From Rs1 sp038900335 (lineage in GTDB: Bacteria; Pseudomonadota; Gammaproteobacteria; Pseudomonadales; Balneatricaceae): 64,000 nucleotides of DNA. Shown here in pieces: positions 43,975-53,537 of this stretch (the first letter of the stretch is position 1; every line of letters begins with the position of its first letter). The translations under genes and the position numbers were made by a program. Below the pieces are notes generated by a model, which saw only the letters and a list, made by a program, of their open reading frames with translations, had not been told where the DNA came from and did no database searches. The stretch is taken from contig JBBMRB010000015.1 of the NCBI GenBank assembly GCA_038900335.1, forward strand, positions 33,744 through 97,743, given 5' to 3'.

Positions 43975-44504
43975 AGGTTTCTCAATTACCGGGATTATTA
44001 TGTTTTTATACCCTATATCAGGTGATAGGGGGCCTGTTAGCGATCGAGTTATATTAAATTGTTATGAAACTATAGTTAAAAATTGATCAGTGTCAACGTT
44101 ATTTTTTTGTATCTATCTGATTTTATTTAATATAATTATAGTTTAGATGGTTTTTTAAATTTAGTCTATACTGTTTAATAACGCTATTGATGGTAGATAT
44201 TTGTTGGTAAGATTGATTTGTATTCTTTAATGTGTCGTTTTATGTCGCGCATCTGCGACAAGGCTCCAATGTTCAATGTGCATAAATCAGTGTGCATAAA
44301 TATGGAGTATCATCTGCAAAAAGCGAGTCAATGTTTGCTCATTTGCAGGCTTTGGCACAGGACTTGGCTCTTAATAGTTAATCAACTTTAGAGGAACTCT
44401 GCTTTTTTACATGTTTCTTAGGACAATATTAAGTCTGAACGCGATTAAGTTGTCGACTATATCTTACTAAATACAGCACTATAATTTTAAAGTATGAGGT
44501 CTAT
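43975..44504 (+). promoter_or_regulatory. Long leader upstream of the signalling operon with direct repeats and hairpins
   Basis: This 530-bp region has no coding frame. Its right half carries structure: TGTCGC-N6-GCGACA (44243-44260); a TGTGCATAAAT direct repeat (44277-44287 and 44291-44301) framed by CTCCA (44264) and TGGAG (44303); and CTGCAAA (44314-44320) pairing with TTTGCAG (44342-44348), with an inner AGCGA/TTGCT-type pairing. The repeats could be a regulator site, and the hairpins a structured 5' leader. AT-rich DNA before 44230 probably holds promoters. I do not recognise a known riboswitch. Confidence 0.45.
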
Positions 44505-45224
44505 ATGATTAAGATACTTACAATTTTCATGCTCTCCTTTTTCGCATATCAGCCGCAGGTAATGGCAGATGATCTAGCTGATATCTCTATTTACACCGAG
44601 GATTATCCGCCATACAACTATCGAGGTAAGAATGGGCATATACAAGGTATTGCTGTGAAGCTATTAATCGATATTCATCAGCACGCAAATGTTGATTTTG
44701 ATAAAGATAGAATAAAGCTTCGCCCTTGGGATAAGGCATATCACACACTCATAGATAATCCAAATACCTTACTGTTTTCGATGACGCGAACCCCAGAAAG
44801 AGAAGAGCTGTTTAAGTGGGTTGGGCCTATTAGTGATACAAAAATTGTACTATTAGCCAAGAAAAGTAGCGGTATAAAAATAACACAAACGAGTGAGATT
44901 TCTAACTACATCATTGGTGGAATACGTGATGATATTGGTTTGTCATTGGTTACAAATCTGGTGGTCAATAAAGGTCAGATAAATGAGTTTTCATCAGCTA
45001 CAGCGATAGCAAAAATGTTAAATTTGGGTCGAATCGATTTATGGGCTTATGAAGAAAATGTAGCATTAGGTTTCCTGCAAAGTTTAAATTTAAATCCAAG
45101 CGAGTTTGAAACAGTATACACACTAAGTACATCGCAACTTTACTATGCTTTCAACATCAATACAGAACAAATAACAATCGATACATTACAACAAAAGTTG
45201 GATGCCTTTAGGCTTGCTCAATAA
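44505..45224 (+). CDS. Periplasmic solute-binding protein (SBP family 3), sensor-associated
   Basis: The 239-residue protein has a signal peptide (MIKILTIFMLSFFAYQPQVMA) and a single SBP_bac_3/PBPe domain: ISIYTEDYPPYNYRGKNG, GIAVKLLIDIHQ, LLFSMTRTPEREELFKWVGP, and a late LGRIDLWAYEENVALGF. These are typical of amino-acid-type binding folds without the motifs of one particular ligand. No permease or ATPase is nearby, and a histidine kinase follows 79 bp later, so a sensing rather than transport role is likely. It is the first gene of a four-gene operon. Confidence 0.88.
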   Translation: MIKILTIFMLSFFAYQPQVMADDLADISIYTEDYPPYNYRGKNGHIQGIAVKLLIDIHQHANVDFDKDRIKLRPWDKAYHTLIDNPNTLLFSMTRTPEREELFKWVGPISDTKIVLLAKKSSGIKITQTSEISNYIIGGIRDDIGLSLVTNLVVNKGQINEFSSATAIAKMLNLGRIDLWAYEENVALGFLQSLNLNPSEFETVYTLSTSQLYYAFNINTEQITIDTLQQKLDAFRLAQ

Positions 45225-45303
45225 TCATTCAGACAAATTCCTTAAACCACATGTAAAAGATAAAGCTCTAATAACGATCTACTTTGTTAGTAAAGGACAA
45301 AAA

Positions 45304-47511
45304 ATGACCAGCAAAAGCCGTTCTAGTTATCTTGTTATCCTCGCTGTATTTGTAATCGGGTTAAGTATCACTATTATGCTACAGGCGTTATTAATGAGCG
45401 CAAAGGCAGCAGAAGAGCGCTACGATTTTGAGTCGCAGGTGGCAAATCTAACACTATTTATGACGGATACTCTCAATAAAATTGAGAACCAATTTAATTT
45501 ACTAATCACCATGTCTGAAGTAAGTGACGCTTTCAATAATGATAATTATTTAGCTCGTTTTTCTCAGTTGTCCTTTGAAGATAGCTCCGCACCATTAGCT
45601 TTTGCAATATTTGGAATTGATGATGACACAGGTATATATCGACTGCGCCATATGTCCGGTAAATATGCTGCTTTTAAAAATAAGACAGAGGTTAGTAAAG
45701 ATATTGAAAACGCTTTAGTTGCTGTTATCTATGGTGAGTTAAAGCAAGTAAATAGTAGAAAAACGAATAATTTTTTCTTAGATTTAGCATCAACAGGTAA
45801 AATTTCTTGCCTGTCTCGGGAAGTGTTTGAGCAAGGCGGCAAACGTAAGATGCTAATGAGCTGTTTTCAATTAAATGATATTTTAGATGAAATCATAGGT
45901 CGCTCTAGTTATGGTTGGCTAGAAGCTTTTTTATACTTAGGAGATAAAAAAAGCGGTTATCAAATGATTTATGGATATTCAAGTGAAGATGCCTCACCGC
46001 TAGTCGACCCTTCCTCTGCTTCGCTGGGCGATAAGTATATTTTTCTGCCTTGGGTTATTAGCTTTGCTGACGATGATTTATCGTTATTATTTTATTTTCA
46101 AGGTCATATTAGAGAAGGTAATAAATTTAGATTTATACCGAGTGTTTTAGGTCTTTTTTTAACGCTATCGATTTGTGCCTATCTTGTTTCTTTAAAAAGA
46201 CGAAACACTCAAATCAGTATGAAAGTAGAAGAAAAAACAAAGGCTTATCAAGCATTGAATTTAGATTTAGAAAAAGAGATAGATAAAAAAGAGAGTTTGT
46301 TTGAACAATTAAATACTTCATCTAAGGAGCTCAAAGCGCTGACTAATTCTGTGAATGGTGTGATTTGGGAAGCGGATCCTAATACGATGAAATACATATA
46401 TATTAGTGATCAAGTAGAGAATATTTTAGGCTATAAATCAAGTGAATACATGAGTGGAAAACTACGTTTAGGAGGTCAGAAAGTACCGCAAGGAGCGACT
46501 GAAATAGCGACATTAATGAAAAATAAATTTGAAGGCCCAGATGATTTCACTATAGAGTATCAAGGGTATCGTAAAGATAAAGAGCTAATCTGGCAGAGAA
46601 ATATCATAAGCAAAATATTTCAAAACAATAAGTTAGTGAAAGTTCGTGGTGTTATTTTTGATATTACTCAAGAAAAAAAGCGCGAAGAGCAGCGAGTACT
46701 AATGGAGGGGCAGCTCAAACTGGCTCAAAAAATGGAAGCGATAGGGCAGTTAGCTGCAGGAATAGCGCATGAAATTAATACGCCGTCACAGTTTGTTGGC
46801 GATAATCTGAATTTCATTGCAGATTCAACGAAAGAATTTACTCAGTACCAACAGGCTCTTGAAAATATTATAGTTAAGCTAAACCTAGATGAGTTAAATC
46901 AGCAGCTAAAACAATTAAAGGAGAAATTTGATATAGAGTTCTTAGAAGAGGAGACGCCGATGGCGATTGAACAGTCTATAGATGGCGTGTCTAGGATCTC
47001 TAAAATAGTATCGGCAATGAAAGATTTCTCACATCCTGGGTCAGATGATAAGCAAAAAATTGATATTAATAGAGCAATTGAAAGTACCACAATTGTTGCA
47101 CGTAATGAGTGGAAGTATATTGCAGATTTACAATTCGATTTTGAAGCCGATCTAGCACCGCTCAACTGCTTTGCCGGTGAAATAAATCAAGTGATCTTAA
47201 ATATGATCGTGAATGCGTGTCATGCAATCCAAGATATGACGCAGGGCAAAGAAAAGGGAAAAATAGTTATTAGCACTGCGCAAGAGCATGACAATATCAT
47301 TATAAAAATAACAGATAACGGCGTAGGGATGGATGAGAAAACAAGACAGCGTGTGTTTGATCCTTTTTTTACTACAAAGGAAGTCGGCCAAGGTACCGGC
47401 CAAGGTTTATCGTTAGCTTATGCCGTAATAGTTGATCAGCATGAGGGTGAAATATCGGTAGAATCAACATTGGGTCGTGGTACAACGTTCATTATTAAAT
47501 TGCCAGTATAG
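45304..47511 (+). CDS. Membrane sensor histidine kinase with PAS domain
   Basis: The 735-residue kinase has a membrane segment at about 10-33, a periplasmic sensor region to about 276, a second segment around SVLGLFLTLSICAYLVSLKR, and a coiled coil. A PAS domain follows (about 345-460: SVNGVIWEADPNTMKYIYIS, ENILGYKSSEYMSG). The HisKA box KMEAIGQLAAGIAHEINTPS carries phospho-acceptor H489. The HATPase has NMIVNACHAIQDM, TDNGVGMDEKT, DPFFTTKEVGQGTGQGLSLA. The HisKA-HATPase spacing includes an extra helical insert (KLNLDELNQQLKQLKEKF). AGGAC before the ATG supports the start. Partners are presumably the next two receiver proteins. Confidence 0.93.
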   Translation: MTSKSRSSYLVILAVFVIGLSITIMLQALLMSAKAAEERYDFESQVANLTLFMTDTLNKIENQFNLLITMSEVSDAFNNDNYLARFSQLSFEDSSAPLAFAIFGIDDDTGIYRLRHMSGKYAAFKNKTEVSKDIENALVAVIYGELKQVNSRKTNNFFLDLASTGKISCLSREVFEQGGKRKMLMSCFQLNDILDEIIGRSSYGWLEAFLYLGDKKSGYQMIYGYSSEDASPLVDPSSASLGDKYIFLPWVISFADDDLSLLFYFQGHIREGNKFRFIPSVLGLFLTLSICAYLVSLKRRNTQISMKVEEKTKAYQALNLDLEKEIDKKESLFEQLNTSSKELKALTNSVNGVIWEADPNTMKYIYISDQVENILGYKSSEYMSGKLRLGGQKVPQGATEIATLMKNKFEGPDDFTIEYQGYRKDKELIWQRNIISKIFQNNKLVKVRGVIFDITQEKKREEQRVLMEGQLKLAQKMEAIGQLAAGIAHEINTPSQFVGDNLNFIADSTKEFTQYQQALENIIVKLNLDELNQQLKQLKEKFDIEFLEEETPMAIEQSIDGVSRISKIVSAMKDFSHPGSDDKQKIDINRAIESTTIVARNEWKYIADLQFDFEADLAPLNCFAGEINQVILNMIVNACHAIQDMTQGKEKGKIVISTAQEHDNIIIKITDNGVGMDEKTRQRVFDPFFTTKEVGQGTGQGLSLAYAVIVDQHEGEISVESTLGRGTTFIIKLPV

Positions 47512-47615
47512 TGAGCCTTTTGAGTTAGAAGCGCAACATTAGTAGTAGGGGCTATAGCAGTTATTGCTCGTTGAAAAATCTAGATGATGCGCTCGCAATA
47601 AATATAGGTATAAAC

Positions 47616-48782
47616 ATGAAAAATATTTTATTTGTCGATGATGAAATTAATATTTTAAACGGTTTAAAACGTATGCTTAACGCTAAGAAAAAAGAGTGGC
47701 ATATGGTTTTTGTCTTGTCGGGAGAAAATGCGTTATCAGTTTTAGAAACTCAAAGCTTTGATATTATCGTTAGTGATATACGTATGCCTGTTATGGACGG
47801 TGTAAAGCTGCTTGCGACAGTACGAGATAAGTACCCAGAGGTAACTCGTATAGCACTATCAGGTTACAGTGATACACAAATGATATTGGAGAGTGTCAGA
47901 TCGACTCATCTATTTATTTCAAAACCTACTAACTTTGATATATTGACCAGTGCCATAGAGAGAAGCTTATCAATTCAAGAGATGATTAATGATAGTGCTT
48001 TACGTAATTTTATTTCGGGAATTAACAGTTTACCCAGTGTGCCAGAAATTCATAATCAACTGGTGAAAGAGCTCGCTTCAGATGATGTGTCAATTGAATC
48101 TATTGGCCGTATTATTGAAAAAGATATAGGTATCAGTGTTAAATTACTACAGATTGTCAATTCTGCTTTTTTTGGTTTAGCAAGAAATGTACTGTCGCCA
48201 ATGGAGGCGGCTGCATATTTAGGCACAGACATCATTAAAAGCTTAGTACTGTCCATTAAGATTTTCGAAATATTTGAAGATGCATCTCATGCGCAAAAAT
48301 CTAATAATATTTTTTCTCAATCCCAAATGGTAGCAAAGGGTGCTGCAATAATAGCTAAGGCAGAGGGTTTTTCACGTAAAGAGTGTGATCAATTAATGAG
48401 TGCAGGCTTGTTGCAGGATGTTGGTAAACTCATTATGTATAGTTATTTTCCAACAGCGTTACACCAGCAATTTGAACAGCATCAAGGGATGAATTTAACA
48501 TTAGAAACTAGCCTAGAACGTCAGATATTCGGAGTTTCTCATGCTCAAGTAGGCGCTTATTTGTTACATTTATGGGGGCTGCCATTATCAATAGTTGAAT
48601 ATGTTGCCTTTCATCAAGGCCAAATAGAGCCTGCTAATTTTGATGAGTTGACGCTATTAGATATCCTATATTTAGCAAATTTAATTATATCAGATAATTA
48701 TGGGCAAGCGCTGCCCGAACAGATTTCTAACAATGAGAATTTCAAAAAATACTGCGTATTACTCCACGACAATAAGCTTTAA
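47616..48782 (+). CDS. Response regulator with HDOD output domain
   Basis: The 388-residue protein has a receiver domain (1-122) with acidic pocket VDDE, phosphorylation site D54 in IIVSDIRMPVMDG, and the conserved T/S and K (ALSGYSD, FISKPTN). An HDOD domain follows (about 145-350): FISGINSLPSVPEIHNQLVK, IEKDIGISVKLLQIVNSAFF, ALHQQFEQHQGM and VAFHQG. HDOD outputs are non-enzymatic adaptors in several signalling chains. It follows the kinase by 104 bp and precedes the second receiver protein. AGGT before ATG 47616 is the ribosome site; an upstream TTG would add 15 unlikely residues. Confidence 0.92.
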   Translation: MKNILFVDDEINILNGLKRMLNAKKKEWHMVFVLSGENALSVLETQSFDIIVSDIRMPVMDGVKLLATVRDKYPEVTRIALSGYSDTQMILESVRSTHLFISKPTNFDILTSAIERSLSIQEMINDSALRNFISGINSLPSVPEIHNQLVKELASDDVSIESIGRIIEKDIGISVKLLQIVNSAFFGLARNVLSPMEAAAYLGTDIIKSLVLSIKIFEIFEDASHAQKSNNIFSQSQMVAKGAAIIAKAEGFSRKECDQLMSAGLLQDVGKLIMYSYFPTALHQQFEQHQGMNLTLETSLERQIFGVSHAQVGAYLLHLWGLPLSIVEYVAFHQGQIEPANFDELTLLDILYLANLIISDNYGQALPEQISNNENFKKYCVLLHDNKL

Positions 48783-48853
48783 ATGAATGATTTAGCAGTG
48801 TTTACCAACTGCGGTGTTAGGTGTTATTTTAGTTTTTTAACTTAGGGGCTGTT

Positions 48854-50008
48854 ATGAAATACTCTATTCTTTTTGTCGATGATGAACAAAATATATTGAA
48901 TGCTTACAAGCGTAGCTTACGCAAGTATTTTGACATACATACCGCATTAAGCGGTGCTCAAGCGCTAGAGTTAATAAAGGAAAAACACAAGTTTTCGGTG
49001 ATCATATCTGATATGCAAATGCCAAATATGAATGGCGTTGAATTTCTGCAATTAGCGAAAAAAGCGAGTAAGAATAGTGTTCGTATCATGCTCACTGGTA
49101 ACGCCGATCAGCAGACGGCGATAGATGCAATCAACCAAGGTGATATCTATCGCTTTGTCAATAAGCCCTGTACACCTGAGCAAATGTTGGATGTGCTTAA
49201 AGTTGCAATCAAACAATATTTGTTAATCACAGCAGAGCAGGAGTTACTACAAACAACCCTAAAGAAATCCATCGAAGTGTTGATAGAAACATTAACTCTT
49301 GCTTGTCCTTCATCTTTTGGCTCAATCAACCGCATTAAGCAGCATGTTGGCAAATGTGTGCGTTTAATGGGGGCAGAAAATACTTGGAAGTTCGAGTCTA
49401 TGGCAATGCTCGCTTTAGTTGGCTACATTTGTTTGCCGGATGAGTTATTGGACAAGATTGCAAATGGTCAACTTTTAACACAAGAGCAAGAAGAGCAATA
49501 TTTGAAGCACAGTGAGGTAGGCTATCAGTTAATCAAAAAAATCCCGCGATTAGATGATATTGCCAATGTTATTAAATTTCAAAATAAACACTATGATGGC
49601 ACTGGTTTTCCTGAGGATGAACTCGCGGGAAAAGATATCCCTATTGGAGCGCGCGTTTTAAAATTGGCACTGGATTATGAACGTTTTTCTCATATTACTG
49701 GCTCTAGCGATAAAGCACTGTTCCAGATGGAGAAATATGCTGAGCGTTATGATCCGCAAATAAAAAAAGTATTTATTGAATATTTACATAATTATCGTAA
49801 AGAGAGCGTACAAGCGTTAAATTTACTGGCACTAGAGGAGGGAATGATTATAGCAGAGGATATTCATACGCCTGAGGGTATTTTGCTAGTCAGTGAAGGA
49901 CAAGAAATAACAGCCTCGTTATTGAATCGGCTTTACAATTTTGATAAACAAAAACAATTACCGCAAAATTTTTCTGTGTATGGTGTTGAGCAGCCACTAG
50001 AGGTTTGA
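48854..50008 (+). CDS. Response regulator with degenerate HD-GYP output
   Basis: The 384-residue protein has a receiver (1-123: FVDDEQNILNA, D53 in IISDMQMPNMNG, MLTGNAD, FVNKPCTPEQM). The second part (about 140-300) follows the HD-GYP pattern: HSEVGYQLIKKIPRLDDIAN and FQNKHYDGTGFPED with G251-F252-P253 instead of GYP. The HD position reads LALVGYICLPDELL, so both metal-binding residues are missing. It probably cannot cut cyclic-di-GMP and may bind it or a partner. A C-terminal tail (about 310-384) with MIIAEDIHTPEGILLVSEGQ resembles a small binding module. It is the last gene of the operon. Confidence 0.9.
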   Translation: MKYSILFVDDEQNILNAYKRSLRKYFDIHTALSGAQALELIKEKHKFSVIISDMQMPNMNGVEFLQLAKKASKNSVRIMLTGNADQQTAIDAINQGDIYRFVNKPCTPEQMLDVLKVAIKQYLLITAEQELLQTTLKKSIEVLIETLTLACPSSFGSINRIKQHVGKCVRLMGAENTWKFESMAMLALVGYICLPDELLDKIANGQLLTQEQEEQYLKHSEVGYQLIKKIPRLDDIANVIKFQNKHYDGTGFPEDELAGKDIPIGARVLKLALDYERFSHITGSSDKALFQMEKYAERYDPQIKKVFIEYLHNYRKESVQALNLLALEEGMIIAEDIHTPEGILLVSEGQEITASLLNRLYNFDKQKQLPQNFSVYGVEQPLEV

Positions 50009-50015
50009 ATAAATG

Positions 50016-50049
50016 AGATAAAGAGTGTTAACCATAACACTCTTTATCT
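50016..50049. terminator. Hairpin ending the signalling operon (and speB)
   Basis: AGATAAAGAGTGTTA and TAACACTCTTTATCT are exact 15-bp complements around ACCA. It lies 8 bp after the receiver stop and 37 bp before the speB stop, between convergent genes, so it can end both transcripts. Confidence 0.8.
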
Positions 50050-50085
50050 ATCAGCCGATCTATGAAAACAGGTTTAGCTGTGCAG

Positions 50086-50970
50086 CTAAATATTTTTTTG
50101 TGAGCGCTCGACGATACCCATCATTTTATAAGTTAGTAGAGCGGCGGCAAAATCATAAGCATGGAACTCATTGATAGGTGCAAATTCCATAATATCGAAA
50201 CCAATTATCTGTCTTTGGTTGGCGATAGATGTAAATAAGTTGAGCGTTTGGTACCAGCTTAAACCGCCAGGTACAGGTGTTCCTGTTGATGGAAAAACAG
50301 AAGGGTCCATACCGTCAATATCAAGTGTGAAGAACACCTTTTTAGGGAAGTCTTCTGGCAGTTGGATCGATTGTATGTTTTGCGGTACTAAGTCGTCAGC
50401 GTCTTGGAAATACACGCCGTTTTCTGCTCTGATTTTCATTTCTTCTTCGCAAAAGGCACGAATACCTAACTGGTATAATGGGATACCTAAATCAACACAG
50501 CGCTTCATTACAGAGGCGTGAGATAGCGGGTCACCTTCATAAGCTTCACGTAAATCGGCATGAGCATCTATTTGAACAATACCAAAATCATCAAAACCTG
50601 CATCTCTAAAACCTTTAGCAACACCATAAGTAACGGTATGCTCACCGCCAAAAACAACCGGCATAGCCCCGCTTTCTAAAATTTCTTTAGTCGCTTTTGC
50701 TATGTTCTCTATAACTTGTTCACTATCTAATGAACAATCCACAGGAGGGCAAGTGTAGATCCCTTTTGAGCAAGGTTTACTTTTACCATCCCATTCTTCT
50801 AACTGCCAAGATGCTTTTAGTATGGCGCTTGGTCCAAGAGCTGTACCACCACCATAAGATACCGTTTTTTCATAGGGTACCGGTAATACATGAAAAGCCG
50901 CCTCTTTTGGGTTTGGCTGTTCTATTTCAGAGCCTAAAAAAATAGGATAATCTAAATTTGGTTCACTCAT
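50086..50970 (-). CDS. speB: Agmatinase
   Basis: SpeB hydrolyses agmatine to putrescine and urea with two manganese ions. The 294-residue ureohydrolase carries all metal-binding motifs: FGGEHTVTYG, QIDAHADLREAY, and FFTLDIDGMDPSVFPSTGTP. PGGLSWYQ and the closing HAYDFAAALLTYKMM are typical. It is last in a leftward four-gene operon: SpeA makes its substrate, and the two genes between use putrescine. Confidence 0.95.
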   Translation of the reverse strand: MSEPNLDYPIFLGSEIEQPNPKEAAFHVLPVPYEKTVSYGGGTALGPSAILKASWQLEEWDGKSKPCSKGIYTCPPVDCSLDSEQVIENIAKATKEILESGAMPVVFGGEHTVTYGVAKGFRDAGFDDFGIVQIDAHADLREAYEGDPLSHASVMKRCVDLGIPLYQLGIRAFCEEEMKIRAENGVYFQDADDLVPQNIQSIQLPEDFPKKVFFTLDIDGMDPSVFPSTGTPVPGGLSWYQTLNLFTSIANQRQIIGFDIMEFAPINEFHAYDFAAALLTYKMMGIVERSQKNI

Positions 50971-50993
50971 TCTTTTTTACCTTGAATTCGAAA

Positions 50994-52181
50994 TTATGAT
51001 AAGCGTTGTTTATAGTCTTGATAATTGAATGTTTTAATCACTTTCAACTCGTCAGTGACTGAGTTCCACAACGCTATTGCCGGCAGTTTAGTACCATTAA
51101 AGGTTGATGTTTTAACCATCGTATAATGGGACATGTCTTCAAAAATCAATCGTTGACCAATCGTTAAAGGCTCGCTAAAACTATAGTCATTGATAATATC
51201 GCCTGCCAGGCAAGTAAGCCCGCCAAGGCGATAATTATAAGGGTATTGGCCTACCTCGCCAGCACCTGAAATATCAGGGCGATAAGGCATTTCTAAGGTG
51301 TCAGGCATATGACAGGTCGCAGAGGTATCTAATAATGCCTGTTTACCAGCACTGTCGATTATATCTAATACTTGAGCGACTAATACACCGGTGCCTATAG
51401 CAACTGCTTCACCTGGTTCAAGATACACTTGTAACTGATAAGTGGCTGAAAACGCTTTAATACGATCAACTAAACTATCAATATCATAATCATCGGCAGT
51501 GATATGATGGCCGCCACCAAAGTTGATCCATTGCATATCGTTGAGTAAGTAGCCAAACTTACTTTCTACAGCCGCTAATGTTCGATCCAGCTCAGCAAAT
51601 CCTTGCTCGCATAACGTATGAAAATGTAAGCCGCTAATACCAGTTAAATCTTGGTCTTTAAGTTCTGCAATTTTAATACCTAAACGCGAGCCAGGCGCAC
51701 AGGGGTCATAAATAGAGACACTGCCTTCAGAGTGCTCAGGGTTTATTCTCAAACCAAAACTTAATTGCGGGCGTTCCAATTTTGCCTGTTTAATCATTGG
51801 TTGAAACTGCTGCCATTGGCTTAAACTGTTAAAAACCACATGATCGGCAAAGCTGAGTAACTCGTTTAGGTCATCCTCTGAATAGGCGGCGCTGTATACA
51901 TGTACCTCGTTATCACGACCTGATGCTTGGTAGTATTCCTTACCTAGCATCGCCTCATGCAAACCACTGGCACAAGTGCCGTTGAGATAACTGGCAGTCA
52001 GTTCGCCTAAATGCCACATTGAGAAAGCTTTTAAAGCCGCTAGTACCTTTGCACCACTGCGTTGTGCAACAGAGTTTAATATTTTCAAATTCCGCTCAAT
52101 AGCGACTTGATCAACAACAAAGCAAGGAGAGGGAAGTCGTTGTAAATCGAGTTTGGAAAAATCAGTAAACTGCATAGTCAT
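50994..52181 (-). CDS. nspC: Carboxynorspermidine/carboxyspermidine decarboxylase
   Basis: NspC is a PLP fold-III decarboxylase that converts carboxy(nor)spermidine to (nor)spermidine. From ATG 52181 it has 395 residues, with LPSPCFVVDQVAIERNLKIL at the N-terminus, the PLP lysine in LAALKAFSMW, DLTGISGLHFHTLCEQGF, WINFGGGHH, YLEPGEAVAIGTG and LLDTSATCHMPD. The last contains the cysteine that acts in catalysis. The motifs match Vibrio NspC. The next upstream gene is the dehydrogenase of the same pathway. A TTG at 52202 was considered and rejected. Confidence 0.93.
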   Translation of the reverse strand: MTMQFTDFSKLDLQRLPSPCFVVDQVAIERNLKILNSVAQRSGAKVLAALKAFSMWHLGELTASYLNGTCASGLHEAMLGKEYYQASGRDNEVHVYSAAYSEDDLNELLSFADHVVFNSLSQWQQFQPMIKQAKLERPQLSFGLRINPEHSEGSVSIYDPCAPGSRLGIKIAELKDQDLTGISGLHFHTLCEQGFAELDRTLAAVESKFGYLLNDMQWINFGGGHHITADDYDIDSLVDRIKAFSATYQLQVYLEPGEAVAIGTGVLVAQVLDIIDSAGKQALLDTSATCHMPDTLEMPYRPDISGAGEVGQYPYNYRLGGLTCLAGDIINDYSFSEPLTIGQRLIFEDMSHYTMVKTSTFNGTKLPAIALWNSVTDELKVIKTFNYQDYKQRLS

Positions 52182-52258
52182 TAAATCTTCGTCAAGGGCC
52201 AAATAGAGTGTTTAGGCCAAACTGATAGCGTTATAACTACACGTTTGGCCTAAGATTG

Positions 52259-53470
52259 TTACTTATCTAAGTTAAATTGGTCTAATTCAATGACTTTCCA
52301 AGGAAGACCGTGCTCGTTCATATCAGCCATGAAATTATCAGGGTCAAACTGCTCTATATTCCACACACCTGGTTTAATCCACTTACCTTCTAACATTTGC
52401 TTAGCACCGATCATTGCTGGTACACCGGTGGTGTAAGAGATTGCCTGGGAGCCAACTTCTTTGTAGCACTCTTGATGATCGCAAATGTTATAGCAATAGA
52501 CAACTTTTTCAACGCCATCTTTGATACCGCGCACAACAACACCGATACAAGTACGACCGATAGTACGCGGTCCTAGTGTCGATGGATCAGGTAGCATCTG
52601 AGCGAGCAGTTGGATAGGTACTATTTTTTGACCGTTGTACTCAATTGGCTCAATACCTGTCATACCCACATTGCCTAGCACTTCAAGATGCTTTAAGTAG
52701 CTATCCCCAAAGCTCATCCAAAACTGGGCGCGCTTTATTGTTGGGAAATGTTTGGTCAATGACTCCAGCTCTTCATGGTACATACGATAAATATTGTAAG
52801 TGCCCACGTCATCAGGGCAGGTGAAGCTGGCTTTCTTAGACATGGCATCAGTGGTAACAAACTCACCATTTTCCCAGTGTCTGCACTCTGCGGTTACTTC
52901 TCTGATATTGATTTCAGGGTTGAAGTTAGTCGCAAACGGGTAGCCGTGGTCGCCGCCATTAACATCGATGATATCCAGCTCATGAATTTCATCAAAATAA
53001 TGCTTTGCAACATAGGCGGTAAAAACATTGGTAGCACCTGGATCAAAACCGCTGCCAAGTAGTGCTGTCAATCCCGCCTGTTCAAATTTTTGTTGATAGG
53101 CCCACTGCCATTTGTATTCGAATTTAGCGGTATCTAGCGGCTCGTAGTTTGCAGTGTCCATATAATTGACACCCGCTTCTAAGCAGGCGTCCATAATAGT
53201 AAGATCCTGATAGGGAAGGGCGACATTGATCACAAGCTCAGGTTTTTCAGCTTTTAATAAAGCGGCAAGTTCAGGTACATTATCAGCATCTACTTGTGCT
53301 GTGCGTATGACTTGGCCTGTACGCTCTTTTACTTGTGCAGCAATCGCATCGCATTTAGACAACGTTCTACTTGCCAATAAAATATCACTAAAAATGGTAG
53401 CGACTTGGGCGCATTTTTGTACCACAACACCGCCGACACCGCCGGCTCCTATAATGACTACTTTAGACAT
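52259..53470 (-). CDS. Carboxyspermidine (carboxynorspermidine) dehydrogenase
   Basis: The 403-residue enzyme belongs to the saccharopine-dehydrogenase family. It has the NAD(P) motif VVIIGAGGVGGVVVQK, ALPYQDLTIMDACLEAGVNY, GLTALLGSGFDPGATNVFTA, and HELDIIDVNGGDHGYPFATN. This family condenses putrescine (or diaminopropane) with aspartate semialdehyde and reduces the product to carboxyspermidine (or carboxynorspermidine). The operon contains arginine decarboxylase and agmatinase, so putrescine is the likely substrate and spermidine the likely end product. Confidence 0.92.
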   Translation of the reverse strand: MSKVVIIGAGGVGGVVVQKCAQVATIFSDILLASRTLSKCDAIAAQVKERTGQVIRTAQVDADNVPELAALLKAEKPELVINVALPYQDLTIMDACLEAGVNYMDTANYEPLDTAKFEYKWQWAYQQKFEQAGLTALLGSGFDPGATNVFTAYVAKHYFDEIHELDIIDVNGGDHGYPFATNFNPEINIREVTAECRHWENGEFVTTDAMSKKASFTCPDDVGTYNIYRMYHEELESLTKHFPTIKRAQFWMSFGDSYLKHLEVLGNVGMTGIEPIEYNGQKIVPIQLLAQMLPDPSTLGPRTIGRTCIGVVVRGIKDGVEKVVYCYNICDHQECYKEVGSQAISYTTGVPAMIGAKQMLEGKWIKPGVWNIEQFDPDNFMADMNEHGLPWKVIELDQFNLDK

Positions 53471-53537
53471 TTCTATCTCCTAAATTGTTAGTTAAAACAA
53501 GACACGCAAAGTGTCTTGGTTATTAATATATTGGCTA

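Noticed and set aside
43975..44504. Cyclic-di-GMP riboswitch upstream of the signalling operon
   Set aside because: The position is tempting, but I could not find the conserved GEMM core sequences; only unassigned hairpins are present.
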